A stretch of DNA of 64,000 bases, from assembly GCF_900155595.1 (NCBI RefSeq), contig NZ_FTPB01000004.1, positions 620,001 through 684,000 of the forward strand, given 5' to 3'. The notes under the pieces are model-generated. The model was not told where the DNA came from, ran no database searches, and saw nothing but the letters and a program-made list of their open reading frames with translations. Both the position numbers and the translations under genes were made by a program. Every line of letters begins with the position of its first letter. Within the stretch, counting starts at the first letter, position 1. Shown in pieces: positions 46,057 to 55,814 of the stretch. Source of the DNA: Actinomyces mediterranea (GTDB lineage Bacteria > Actinomycetota > Actinomycetes > Actinomycetales > Actinomycetaceae).

Positions 46057-46097
46057 TTTCAATACATAAATGCATCGAGTACAGTTTTGTATCGAAA
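46057..46097. promoter_or_regulatory. Candidate TetR operator between tetR and the MMPL gene
   Basis: The arms TTTCAATACA (46057-46066) and TGTATCGAAA (46088-46097) match as an inverted repeat at 9 of 10 positions, 21 bases apart. They overlap the AT-rich promoter segment just before the MMPL ATG at 46109. Confidence 0.5.
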
Positions 46098-46108
46098 GCG
46101 GGTTTCGA

Positions 46109-48844
46109 ATGAAAGGGCCTCCCGTGTCCTCCCTTCTGTACCGACTCGGACGCTGGTGCGCCCGACACGCCGGACGAGTCCTCGCCTCCTGGGCGGCGCT
46201 CCTCACCATCCTCGCCATCGCCGTCGCGAGCCTCGGAATGAATCTCACGGGCTCTTTCAAGATCTCCCAGGCCGAATCCATGGACGGCCTCACCATGCTC
46301 GCCGAGCGCCTCCCCCAAGCCGCCGGCACCTCCGAGCAGATCCTCTTCACCGCAGCAGACGGCGACATCACCGCCCACCGCGACACGATCGACGGCTTCG
46401 TCGCCGACGCCGAGCAGATCGACGGCATCGCCATGGTCTCCGACCCATTCGCTGAAGCAACCAACACCGTGTCCGAAGACGGGGCGCACGCCCTCGTCCA
46501 AGTACAGGCGGACACCTCCGTCGGCTCAATAGCCACCGGCGACACTGAACAAGCCGAAAGCGTCAAGACCGCTCTCGACGCCCTCGTGACGGCCACCGAA
46601 TCCACAGACTCCGCACTCACCATCCAACTAGGCGGAACCATCGGTCAAAGTGTTGACATCGGACTGTCCGCGACGGAACTCATCGGCGTCCTCATCGCCG
46701 CGATCGTCCTCATTGCGACCTTCGGTTCCCTGCTCACAGCGGGCGCCCCGATCCTGTCCGCATTCATCGGCGTGGGAACGGGGATGCTGGCGCTGCTCGT
46801 CGCAGCGACCTACACGCCGATCAACTCGGTGACCCCCGTCCTCGCCGTCATGATCGGCCTGGCCGTCGGGATCGACTACGCGCTGTTCATCATCTCGCGC
46901 GCCCGCGAGTACCTGCGCAAGGGCATCGAACCCGTCGAGGCCGCCGCACGCGCGAACGCCACAGCGGGGTCCGCCGTCGTCTTCGCAGGCGGAACGGTCA
47001 TCGTCGCCCTGTGTGGCCTCGGCGTCGCAGGCATCCCCTTCCTCACGACCATGGGAGTCTCCTCGGCCGCCGTCGTCGCCATCGCCGTCCTCGTCGCACT
47101 GACCGCAGTCCCCTCCCTGCTCGGACTGCTCGGAACGAGGGCGACACCGAAGACCCGCCCCGCTCAGACCCGCTCCTCCGACGCCGCGGGACGCCGTACG
47201 GTCGCCGCCATCTGGATCGACCTCGTCACCCGGATTCCGGCCCTCACGGTCCTCATCGTCATCGTCCTCCTCGGTCTCGCCGCCATCCCCGCGACGGGCA
47301 TGCGCCTCGGCTTGACCGACAACGGCTACGAGGCGAAGGGCACGCAACTGCGCGACACCTACGACGCGATCAGCGAGGCGTACGGCCCCGGCTACAACTC
47401 CCCCATCGTCGTCATCGCCGACATCTCCCAAACCACCGATCCCATCGGGGTCACCAACGACCTCGCCGACGCCCTCGATGACTTCGACGGCGTGGACCGC
47501 GTCGCCCTCGCCACGCCGAATCAGGACGCAACGATCGCCTTCGTGCAGATCCTGCCCGACAAAGGACAGACCGATCCGGCGACGACCGCCCTCGTCAAAG
47601 AGATCCGCGACCATGCGGGAGGACTCGAGTCCGACCTCGGAATCCGCGAGGTCATGGTGACCGGCCAGACCGCCGTCGCCATCGACATCGCGAGCCAGCT
47701 CAACGCCGCGCTCATACCCTTCGGGATCGTCGTCGTGGGCCTGTCGATCATCCTGCTCATGATCGTCTTCCGCTCCATCGCCGTGCCCCTGACGGCGACG
47801 CTGGGCTATCTGTTGAGCCTGGGCGCCGGTTTCGGCGCAGTCGGCCTCATCTTCGGATGGGGATACTTCGCCGATGTGCTGGGGGTCACCAAAGTCGGAG
47901 TCGTCATCTCCTTCCTGCCCGTCATCGTCATGGGCGTCCTCTTCGGACTGGCCATGGACTACGAGGTGTTCCTCGTGTCCCGCATGCGCGAGGAGTGGAT
48001 CCACTCCCACGATGCGAAGCGTTCAATCCGGCGCGGATTCATCGGATCCTCGACGGTGGTCACAGCAGCCGCCATCATCATGACCGGCGTGTTCGCCGCA
48101 TTCATCCCCCATGGGAATGTCTACATTAAGCCGATTGCAGTGGCACTCACCGTCGGCATCGCAGCCGACGCATTCCTCGTGCGCATGACGCTCATCCCCG
48201 CGCTCATGGCGATGCTCGGACGCTCCGCCTGGTGGATCCCCGCATGGCTCGACCGCCTCCTGCCCGTCGTCGATGTCGAGGGCGAGGGCCTGGCACGTTC
48301 CCTCGAACACCAGGATTGGGCAGCCGTTCACGGCCAGTCCATGATCCGATTGGAGAATGTACGCGTCCGTGAGGACCGCGATGTCGCATTCACGGGACTG
48401 TCACTCGTCCTGCCCGCGGGCGGGCTCGGCGTCGTCCGCAGTGACGACGCGGTCGCCAGGGCCGCCCTCGCCGCCGTAGTCGGCGCCAGGCTGCGCCCGA
48501 CCCGCGGAATCGTCGTCATCGGGGATCACCCCCTGCCCGACGGCTCCGCCCTCGTTCAGCGCTCCACGATGACGATGCGCGCCTGGGACGATCCAGTTCC
48601 CGCCCACGCTCTCATCGTCATCATCGACGACCCCGGGGGCCGCAGGTGGCAACGGGTGCGCGAACTCCTCGGCGAGGGCCGGACGGTCCTCGTCACCGGG
48701 CCGATGGGCATGCCCATCCCCTCCGACATGGTTGTCGACTCCTCCGCGACGCTGCACGCTGACGGCGCATCGAATCCAAGCCGCACCCCGTCGGCTCCCA
48801 CAGGCGGGGCCTTCCCCGCCGCTGCCCCGAAGGAGGGCGAGTAA
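46109..48844 (+). CDS. MMPL (RND-type) transporter with degenerate ABC-like C-terminal domain
   Basis: About 911 aa from the ATG at 46109 (an ATG at 46070 would lie inside the operator). Two repeats of six membrane helices with large extracytoplasmic loops after TM1 and TM7; signature VMIGLAVGIDYALFIISRAREYL in the first half and VMGVLFGLAMDYEVFLVSRMREEW in the second, with the proton-relay Asp/Tyr pairs (GIDYA, AMDYE). From about residue 745 a soluble tail reads like an ABC nucleotide-binding domain (MIRLENVRVRED, AFTGLSLVLPAGG, LRPTRGIVVIGDHPLPD), but the Walker A position is VRSDDAVARAAL, lacking the GKS/T. It overlaps the YhgE/Pip gene by TAATG. Confidence 0.82.
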   Translation: MKGPPVSSLLYRLGRWCARHAGRVLASWAALLTILAIAVASLGMNLTGSFKISQAESMDGLTMLAERLPQAAGTSEQILFTAADGDITAHRDTIDGFVADAEQIDGIAMVSDPFAEATNTVSEDGAHALVQVQADTSVGSIATGDTEQAESVKTALDALVTATESTDSALTIQLGGTIGQSVDIGLSATELIGVLIAAIVLIATFGSLLTAGAPILSAFIGVGTGMLALLVAATYTPINSVTPVLAVMIGLAVGIDYALFIISRAREYLRKGIEPVEAAARANATAGSAVVFAGGTVIVALCGLGVAGIPFLTTMGVSSAAVVAIAVLVALTAVPSLLGLLGTRATPKTRPAQTRSSDAAGRRTVAAIWIDLVTRIPALTVLIVIVLLGLAAIPATGMRLGLTDNGYEAKGTQLRDTYDAISEAYGPGYNSPIVVIADISQTTDPIGVTNDLADALDDFDGVDRVALATPNQDATIAFVQILPDKGQTDPATTALVKEIRDHAGGLESDLGIREVMVTGQTAVAIDIASQLNAALIPFGIVVVGLSIILLMIVFRSIAVPLTATLGYLLSLGAGFGAVGLIFGWGYFADVLGVTKVGVVISFLPVIVMGVLFGLAMDYEVFLVSRMREEWIHSHDAKRSIRRGFIGSSTVVTAAAIIMTGVFAAFIPHGNVYIKPIAVALTVGIAADAFLVRMTLIPALMAMLGRSAWWIPAWLDRLLPVVDVEGEGLARSLEHQDWAAVHGQSMIRLENVRVREDRDVAFTGLSLVLPAGGLGVVRSDDAVARAALAAVVGARLRPTRGIVVIGDHPLPDGSALVQRSTMTMRAWDDPVPAHALIVIIDDPGGRRWQRVRELLGEGRTVLVTGPMGMPIPSDMVVDSSATLHADGASNPSRTPSAPTGGAFPAAAPKEGE

Positions 48845-51537
48845 TGAAACGACATTGGATACTCCTCACACTCATCGTGATACTCCCCGCATTGTTGGGG
48901 CTGACGACACTGCAATCGGTATCGCACGCGGAGGCGAACTCCTCACTGGTGCGCGCCGCGATCGTCAACAATGATGAGATCGCGACGACCGCTGACGGCA
49001 CGCAGATCCCCGGCGGGCGCCAGATCATCGCCGCACTCACCGAAGATCGGGGCGAGGACGAGGACGGCCTCGACTGGGACGTCGTCACCGCTGTGACCGC
49101 CGCCGAGGGCCTTGCAGGCGGCGCCTACGACGCTGTCGTCACGATCCCCGACAACTTCTCGGCGAGCCTCGTGCGCGTTTTGACCGAACGCTCGGCGGCG
49201 GTCCCGGAGTTGTCGGTCCAGTACGCCGATTCGGCATCCTCCCAGTCCGCCAGAGTCGCCTCCGCCCTCGTCGACGCGGCGGCGGATCAATTCGGGACGA
49301 CCCTCACCGTGTCCTACCTGACCCAGTCCCTCGAAGCGACCGGCACAATCGCCGATTCCTTCGCGCAAGCCGCAAACGGGGCGAAGAGGGTCGCCGACGG
49401 GCAGGCGAGCGCCGCATCCGGAGCGGTGAGCCTCGCCGAGGGAACCTCGACGCTCGCATCGGGCAGCGGCGAGCTCGCCTCCGGAGCATCCGCCCTCAAT
49501 GAGGGGGCGGACAGCCTCGCAGATGGCGTCTCCCGACTCTCGAGTGGCGCCTCCAACCTGTCCGATGGCGCCTCCTCGCTGTCCTCCGGCACATCCCAGG
49601 TGTCATCCGGAGCCGCAGCCCTGGCAGGGGGCTCGCGCACCCTCTCCGATGGGGTGTCTTCATTGTCGTCCGGCTCCGCTCAACTGAGCAGTGGCGCCTC
49701 CGCACTCGCAGGCGGCATCTCACAGCTCGCTTCCACGACTCCTCTCCTCAACACCTCCACATCCGCCCTGTCTCAGGGCGTCACGGAACTGTCATCGGGC
49801 GCCAACTCCCTGTCGCAGGGGGCCTCGGCACTCTCGGACGGTGTGAGCGCCTACACCGCCGGCGCGGTGCGAGTGTACGCGGGGCTCACGCAGTCGCCCG
49901 ACGGCACCACCCCCAGCCTCCAACAGGGGGCGGGGAGCCTCGCCGACGGACTGGAGCTGCTCAACACGCAGGTGTCCGCGATCGACGCCTCCGCGCTCGC
50001 CGCCCTTCCCGGCTCGCTGACGAATGCATCGCAGGGGGCCTCCTCCCTGTCCGGCACCGCCTCCTCCCTCGCGCCACTCATTCAGGCCTGCGGCGCGGGC
50101 GATGCCGCGATGTGCGCGCAGGCGATCAACGTGTCCCAGGCGGTAGCGAGCGGCGCATCCGACCTCGCCACGCAACTCGACGCGGGAGCCACATCCGCGA
50201 CGGAACAAACGAGCGCCCTCGCGGCACAGCTGTCGACACTGCAGTCCGCAGTATCCGACTCCGCGAGCGGAGCAGCCGCCCTGTCCAATGGCGTCAATAG
50301 GATCGTCACCGGCATGGAGTCCGGCCTCGTCGGAGACGAGGCACAGCAACTGACCGACAGCGCGCGCAACCTCGCCGCGGGAGCACAGCGACTTGCCACC
50401 GGAGCGTCGACCGCCAGCGCGGGCGCACAGGCACTGGCATCGCAAACCCCCCGATTCGTCGCCGGCACAACCCGCGCCGCCGACGGCGCCTCCGCCCTGG
50501 TCACAGCCGCCGAGCAGCTCTCCGCAGGAGCCTCGCAGGCCGCGAGCGGAGCAGTTCAGACGGCGAGCGGTGCGAACTCCCTCGCCGATGGGGCGGCCCG
50601 CACCGACGAGGGTGCTCAGGCGCTGGCAAGCGGAGCATCGACCCTCGCATCGGGCGCCTCCACCATCGACTCCTCCATGCCGGGGCTCACCTCGGGGGCC
50701 TCCGCTCTCGCAGACGGCGCGCAGACCCTCGCCGATGGTTCGATCACCCTCGATGATGGGGCGCACACCCTGTCGTCGGGGATGACGGAACTGATGAGTG
50801 GATCGCGCACCCTCGCGGACGGGCTCTCCGATGCGGGCGACAAGATCCCGACCTACACCCAAGACGAGGCATCGGCATCCGCGACCGCCCTCGCCTCCCC
50901 GATCGGCGTGTCCGCCGCCGCGCGGGCGACATCGACGGCGACGGTGTGGGCGCCGACGGGCATAGTCCTCGCCCTGTGGCTCTCCGCCATGGTCGGAACC
51001 CTCGCCTTCGGGGCGCTGCACTCGCGCCGCGTCGACTCCGCGGCCACTCCCGCCGCGCTCGCCTGGTCCACGCTGTGGCCGAATCTCATTGTCTCCGCCG
51101 TTGCGGCGATCCTCCTCGCGATGGCACTCCTCCTCGCGGGGGTGAGCATGAGCGGCCTGTGGGGCTCGCTGGCGCTCATGGTCGCCTGTGCGGCGGCGCT
51201 CACGGCGGTTCATCAGGCCCTTATCGCGGTATTCGGCCAGCGCATGGGCGTTCTCGTCTCCGTCGTCCTCCTGGTCGGCCAGGCAGTAACCCTCGCGGGT
51301 ATCCTCCCCGCAGCCGCACAGTCCGGGTTCTTCGCCTCCATACGGTCCGCACTCCCACTGCCCGTAGTCGAGGACGCGTTGCGGACGCTTATGGTCGGCT
51401 CCGGCTGCGGGTCGGTCGGCGCCGCCGTCGGAGTGCTGCTCGTGTGGGCACTCGCCGCCGTCATCGCGTCCATCGCGGCCGTGGCGAAGCGCAGGCAGAC
51501 GACTCTGTCCCAGTTGCGGGCGCGCGCTCGAGCCTAG
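48844..51537 (+). CDS. YhgE/Pip-family membrane protein
   Basis: 897 aa. N-terminal membrane helix (WILLTLIVILPALLGL), extracytoplasmic YhgE domain (RAAIVNNDEIAT), then about 500 residues of short repeats of the type (L/A)ASGAxxLxxG that should form long helical or coiled structures. Six C-terminal helices follow from about 700, of the ABC-2 permease type. Such proteins act in export of envelope or secreted factors. Translationally coupled to the MMPL gene, so the two likely work as one machine. Confidence 0.85.
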   Translation: MKRHWILLTLIVILPALLGLTTLQSVSHAEANSSLVRAAIVNNDEIATTADGTQIPGGRQIIAALTEDRGEDEDGLDWDVVTAVTAAEGLAGGAYDAVVTIPDNFSASLVRVLTERSAAVPELSVQYADSASSQSARVASALVDAAADQFGTTLTVSYLTQSLEATGTIADSFAQAANGAKRVADGQASAASGAVSLAEGTSTLASGSGELASGASALNEGADSLADGVSRLSSGASNLSDGASSLSSGTSQVSSGAAALAGGSRTLSDGVSSLSSGSAQLSSGASALAGGISQLASTTPLLNTSTSALSQGVTELSSGANSLSQGASALSDGVSAYTAGAVRVYAGLTQSPDGTTPSLQQGAGSLADGLELLNTQVSAIDASALAALPGSLTNASQGASSLSGTASSLAPLIQACGAGDAAMCAQAINVSQAVASGASDLATQLDAGATSATEQTSALAAQLSTLQSAVSDSASGAAALSNGVNRIVTGMESGLVGDEAQQLTDSARNLAAGAQRLATGASTASAGAQALASQTPRFVAGTTRAADGASALVTAAEQLSAGASQAASGAVQTASGANSLADGAARTDEGAQALASGASTLASGASTIDSSMPGLTSGASALADGAQTLADGSITLDDGAHTLSSGMTELMSGSRTLADGLSDAGDKIPTYTQDEASASATALASPIGVSAAARATSTATVWAPTGIVLALWLSAMVGTLAFGALHSRRVDSAATPAALAWSTLWPNLIVSAVAAILLAMALLLAGVSMSGLWGSLALMVACAAALTAVHQALIAVFGQRMGVLVSVVLLVGQAVTLAGILPAAAQSGFFASIRSALPLPVVEDALRTLMVGSGCGSVGAAVGVLLVWALAAVIASIAAVAKRRQTTLSQLRARARA

Positions 51538-51591
51538 CGGCCCGCCTCTAGTCTCCTCCCGCGGTCGGCCGCGTCCGAGGGAGGCCCGTAT

Positions 51592-52584
51592 CTACCCGGC
51601 TGCCGTCCGGCAGGTCCCCGGGCTGTATCCGACTCCTTCGAGGACGCTCTCGGCGCCCCCTCCGCCGGGTCCTCTGTCCTCCTCGACGAGGTGAACATCG
51701 AGGCCGCCGCGGCGTACCGCCGCTGACACGGACCTTGCCGTCCGCACCGTGTCGAGGAGGGTCGTCGAGTCGTCGACGCTGATGGCGCGCGCAATGGAGT
51801 CGGCGAGGCTCCTGCCCCTCACGAAGGAACGGGTCTGCCGCTCGAAGCGGACGCCAACGGCTCTCATCACCTGTGCCGCCCACTCGGCCCGCTCCTCGGC
51901 GCGGTCGCCGACGGGAGCCCATCTGCCGTCGCGGTAGTACTCCAAATGTCCCGCACGGACGAGGGCGAGTGCCGTCGCCCCGTCGACCCGCACGCGCCCA
52001 GCCGTGGGCAGGTGAAGCCCGAAGCGGGTATCCCGCATCGGAGTCGGGATGTCGAGGGTGATCCCCCCGAGTACGTCGATGAGGGAGGAGAATTGGTCCA
52101 TCGTGATGACGATGAGATGGTCGGTGCGCACCGACAGGGACTCGCAGAGGACATTGACCGTGTTCTGCGGCCCCCGCTCCAGGATGGAGGCGAGCGTCTG
52201 CCCCTGCGACGCGTTAGTCAGTTCCAGGTCGTGGGGGATCGAGATGATGGAGGCCCTCTCCCCGCCCGTTTGGAGGAGCAGCGCCACTTCGGCGTGAGCG
52301 CGGGACTGGGAGGGGTCTGCCGAGTCGGTCCCCAGGATCAGCCACGTCTCCGGCTGACTATCCGGCAGGGACTCAACGGAGTGCGGCAGGGCGATGGGGA
52401 GGCGCTCGGGCAGCATCCAGATCCGATGCACGTCCGCGATGGCGAGGCCGAGTGCCACCGCCAGCACGGAGACGAGGAAGATGTCGAGGAGGCGCATGGA
52501 ATGGACGAGGGTGATGATGCGCCGAGTGGGGCCCGCGTCCACGGCGGCGCGGTTCTCTTCGGCTAAGTCCTCTCGTCTCGTCAC
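51592..52584 (-). CDS. LytR-CpsA-Psr (LCP) family protein
   Basis: 330 aa, GTG start. A short cytoplasmic part, one membrane helix (LLDIFLVSVLAVALGLAIA), then an LCP domain: TWLILGTDSADPSQSRAHAE, ASIISIPHDLEL, LIVITMDQFSSLIDVLGGI and ALALVRAGHLEYY. LCP enzymes attach glycopolymers to peptidoglycan. It is shorter and more divergent than the second LCP protein in this window, and the usual Arg in 'SIPRD' is His here. Confidence 0.8.
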   Translation of the reverse strand: MTRREDLAEENRAAVDAGPTRRIITLVHSMRLLDIFLVSVLAVALGLAIADVHRIWMLPERLPIALPHSVESLPDSQPETWLILGTDSADPSQSRAHAEVALLLQTGGERASIISIPHDLELTNASQGQTLASILERGPQNTVNVLCESLSVRTDHLIVITMDQFSSLIDVLGGITLDIPTPMRDTRFGLHLPTAGRVRVDGATALALVRAGHLEYYRDGRWAPVGDRAEERAEWAAQVMRAVGVRFERQTRSFVRGRSLADSIARAISVDDSTTLLDTVRTARSVSAAVRRGGLDVHLVEEDRGPGGGGAESVLEGVGYSPGTCRTAAG

Positions 52585-52632
52585 AGTGCGATTATGCCGT
52601 GCCCGGTGCCGTGGCGTCGTAGCATCACCGTC

Positions 52633-53118
52633 ATGACGTCTTTCACCGAGTCTTCGTCAACGCCCCCCGAGGAGGCCCCTCCCCCGATCCCGTCCGGCGC
52701 CCTCGCACCGGGGAACACCGTCCGGGTGGATACGTGGCTGTGGGCGACCCGCCAGGTCAAGTCGCGTTCGCAGGCGACCAGTGCGGCACGCGCGGGACAC
52801 GTCAAGGTGAATGGGGAGACGGCGAAGGCGGCGCAGAAGATCCGTATCGACGATGAGGTGCGCCTGAGGATCGAGGGCTTCGATCGGATTCTGCGGGTGA
52901 CCGGGCTCCTCGTGAAAAGAGTCGGTGCACCGCAGGCGCGCACCTGCTACGAGGATCTCACCCCTCCCCGGCCGCGCCTGTCGATCCCCGTCGCCATGCG
53001 GAAGCGCGGGAGTGGGCGCCCGTCGAAGAAGGAGCGGCGCGAACTCGATCGGCTGCGGGGTCGCGACTCGCACGAGCACTACGAGGCGGCGGTGCGCGCC
53101 CTGTCGGATGAGTCCTAG
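52633..53118 (+). CDS. S4-domain RNA-binding protein (Hsp15-like)
   Basis: About 161 aa from the ATG at 52633. A Pro/Ser-rich N-terminus, then the S4 domain RVDTWLWATRQVKSRSQATS, AARAGHVKVNGE; a basic C-terminal tail with KRGSGRPSKKERRELDRLRG, as in Hsp15/RqcH-pathway-type proteins that bind stalled 50S subunits. Its TAG stop shares bases with the convergent permease gene's TAG. Confidence 0.85.
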   Translation: MTSFTESSSTPPEEAPPPIPSGALAPGNTVRVDTWLWATRQVKSRSQATSAARAGHVKVNGETAKAAQKIRIDDEVRLRIEGFDRILRVTGLLVKRVGAPQARTCYEDLTPPRPRLSIPVAMRKRGSGRPSKKERRELDRLRGRDSHEHYEAAVRALSDES

Positions 53119-55814
53119 TCGATACGCCGGATTCTGGAGAAGCCCTTGGGGCGCGCCGCCACCGCGGCGATAGCGGCGATCACCGGGGTCGCAACCGCCG
53201 ACACGATGACTTCCGTCCACGGGATCACCGGAGTGAGGACGAGGTCGCCCAGGATTCCCGAACGGTCGAGGGTGACGACGATGAGGACGCCCGCCGCCAG
53301 TCCCGAGACCACTGCAATGGGCACGCACACGAGGGCGAGCCCCACGCCCTCGAGCAAGGGGATCCGCATGCGCAGCTTCGACGAGGCGCCGATGGCCTCC
53401 AGGACGTCGAAGTCTGAACGCATATCGCCTCCGGCGAGGACCACGACGAGTGCCACAGTCCCCAGTGCGGCGAATAAGGAAATGAATGCCGCACCGTGCG
53501 GCAGCGCCGACGACGCGAGATCCGGTTGGATCACGGTGATCGATGTGCCCGGTGCCTGCTGGGCGATAGCGGTTGCGAAGCTCTGCGAGCCCAAGACGGT
53601 GACGGGGCGATCGAGGATGAGGAGGTGTCCGAGGGTGCGCACCGGAAGATCGAGGCGGTCGGCGGCTTGAGGGGACAAGACGATGACAGTGAGGGATGCC
53701 AGCTCCACGGGAACGTTGATCGAGGAGACGACGACGGGCGGCGGGATCTTCGACTTGCCCTCGGCTCGGGCGCTCACAGTATTCGTCATATCCAATGATC
53801 GCAGCGTCACCGATTCGATCCCCGCCTGGGCCGATGATGCCGGGATGATCGCGCCCCCCTCTTGGAGCACCGCCGTGACGCGCTCGAGTTCGTCATCCCT
53901 GACGAGGCCGGAGGCGGACAGATAGGTGCCGTCATCAACGATGTAGACGAGGTCGAGCTCCTCGATCGCATCCGCTTCACGGGGTGCGGAGAATCTCGTC
54001 CCGTCGGTGAAGAGAGCCTCGACTGCCGTGTCGGGACCGTATCGTTCCGACCGCACAGCCGCGCCCCTCACAGGGGCGTCGCTGACGATGGTCGCCTTCG
54101 CGCCGATCTCCTTGACCGCCAGCTCCTGTGTGAGCGCGGCCTGGGAGGGAGAGGCTGAGGCATCCGCATCGCCGATGAATACCGAACCCCTCGGCCCCAG
54201 GTGGGGGGTGGAGTTCCACACCGCGGTGTTGGTCGACGTCAGTGTGATGAGCAGCGTGCATGCGATGAATGCCGTGGTGAGAAGCGACGCCATCGCGGGG
54301 AGGGTCCTGTGGCCGTTGCGGACGGCGTCGCGGGCCGCCAAGCGGATCCCGATCGGCGCAGCGGCGATCGCACTCCATCTGATCGTGATGAGATAGGGGA
54401 TCGACCCGATGATGCCCATCTCCAGCAGTGCAATGCCGATGAGGAGCAGTGCGATGGATCCGTGCTCGGCCGCGATGAACAGCAGCGCCAGAGAGGCGAC
54501 GAGGGCGATTGGGTAGAAGACGATGCGGCGCACCATCCCCGACGGGGTGCGCACTCGTCCAGCGATGACGGCGACGGCATCGACTGAGGCGAGATCGCGC
54601 GCCGGTTTGATCGAGGCGATGATCGACAGGATGAAAGGAACGACGAGGGCGGAGATGGTGCTCGGCCAGGGGATCCTCGAGATCCCCCACCCCCACGTGG
54701 ATGAGATGATCGCATTCGCCATGAGGGTGAGGACGATGGTCACGGCCGATGACATGAGGCCGATGTGGAGTCCGTGGGCGAGCAGGAGACGCCGCTGATC
54801 GCCACGATCCCCTCCAATCGACAAGAGGATCGCGGCCGTGCGCGATGCGGCGTTCTGCGCAACTGCGAAGATCGGTGTGACGAGAAGGAGCAGTTCGACG
54901 AATACGAGGAGCACTGCGACGATGAGGACGAGGACCTGCCACTCCTGCTGATAAGCGATGCCCGTATTCGCAGTGGGAGGGGAGTTGATGATGACATCGC
55001 GTGAAATGACGAGGAAGCCATAGGCATTGATCCTCTCGATGTCCTCCCAGGTGATGGGTGCCGCGCCGCGGACGTACCACGAGGTCGCCGAGTCGATGGA
55101 GGGGGCGAAGGAGGACAGGGTGATGGTGTCCGCGCCGAGGATTATGCGCCGCTCGCCGTCGATCACGCGATCGACTGTGACGTGCACCGATTGCAAAACG
55201 AGCGGGTGCCCCGAGGAGACGTCGACGATGAGGGAGTCCCCCGCCGCCGCACTCAACTCCTGCGCAAGGTCGGCGCTGATGAGAATGTGCCGCCGGTCGA
55301 GGAGTGGCGGGGGGTCGGATATGTCGATGGGGGGGACGTCGAGTCGGGCCGTCTGGATCGTCTCGGAGACCAGGGTCGACGCCGAGAAGTCGGTGCGCGA
55401 CAGGCGCGCCGCTGTGAGGACGTCGACCCTGATGAGGGAGTCTCCCTTCGGCACCCATTCGTTGAGAGCGTTATTCGCGGCGTCGGCGTCGAGCTCCTCG
55501 TTTCCGACGATGGTGACGGAAGAACCGAGAGCGTCCTGGGTGATGGAGGATCGAGCGACCCTGGAGACGACGCCGACGATATCGCAATCGGCTCCCAGCC
55601 ATTCCGCAGCCGGGTATCTCGCCGATGTCATGATGACCCACGCATTGGCTCCGACGATTGCGAGGACGACGGGGATGGAGATGAGGGAGACCGCTGCGAC
55701 GGTCCTGCGGGGATCGTGTCTGACCGTCCTCAAAGCGAGGCGCCATGCGACGATCCACCGGCGTTGCCACCTGAGTAGCCTGTTCGCCCTTTTCGGAGAT
55801 CCTATCGCACCCAC
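53115..55814 (-). CDS. FtsX-like ABC transporter permease
   Basis: 899 aa, GTG start overlapping the ATPase gene's end. One N-terminal helix (AVSLISIPVVLAIVGANAWV), a large extracytoplasmic domain (about 60-330), three helices, a central helix block, a second outside domain (about 550-740) and three C-terminal helices. This is the doubled MacB/FtsX-type arrangement of large actinobacterial permeases. It works with the adjacent ATPase; cargo unknown. Confidence 0.85.
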   Translation of the reverse strand: MGAIGSPKRANRLLRWQRRWIVAWRLALRTVRHDPRRTVAAVSLISIPVVLAIVGANAWVIMTSARYPAAEWLGADCDIVGVVSRVARSSITQDALGSSVTIVGNEELDADAANNALNEWVPKGDSLIRVDVLTAARLSRTDFSASTLVSETIQTARLDVPPIDISDPPPLLDRRHILISADLAQELSAAAGDSLIVDVSSGHPLVLQSVHVTVDRVIDGERRIILGADTITLSSFAPSIDSATSWYVRGAAPITWEDIERINAYGFLVISRDVIINSPPTANTGIAYQQEWQVLVLIVAVLLVFVELLLLVTPIFAVAQNAASRTAAILLSIGGDRGDQRRLLLAHGLHIGLMSSAVTIVLTLMANAIISSTWGWGISRIPWPSTISALVVPFILSIIASIKPARDLASVDAVAVIAGRVRTPSGMVRRIVFYPIALVASLALLFIAAEHGSIALLLIGIALLEMGIIGSIPYLITIRWSAIAAAPIGIRLAARDAVRNGHRTLPAMASLLTTAFIACTLLITLTSTNTAVWNSTPHLGPRGSVFIGDADASASPSQAALTQELAVKEIGAKATIVSDAPVRGAAVRSERYGPDTAVEALFTDGTRFSAPREADAIEELDLVYIVDDGTYLSASGLVRDDELERVTAVLQEGGAIIPASSAQAGIESVTLRSLDMTNTVSARAEGKSKIPPPVVVSSINVPVELASLTVIVLSPQAADRLDLPVRTLGHLLILDRPVTVLGSQSFATAIAQQAPGTSITVIQPDLASSALPHGAAFISLFAALGTVALVVVLAGGDMRSDFDVLEAIGASSKLRMRIPLLEGVGLALVCVPIAVVSGLAAGVLIVVTLDRSGILGDLVLTPVIPWTEVIVSAVATPVIAAIAAVAARPKGFSRIRRID

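Noticed and set aside
49792-51213. 473-codon minus-strand frame across the YhgE/Pip gene
   Set aside because: Arg/Gly-rich antisense translation of the repeat region.
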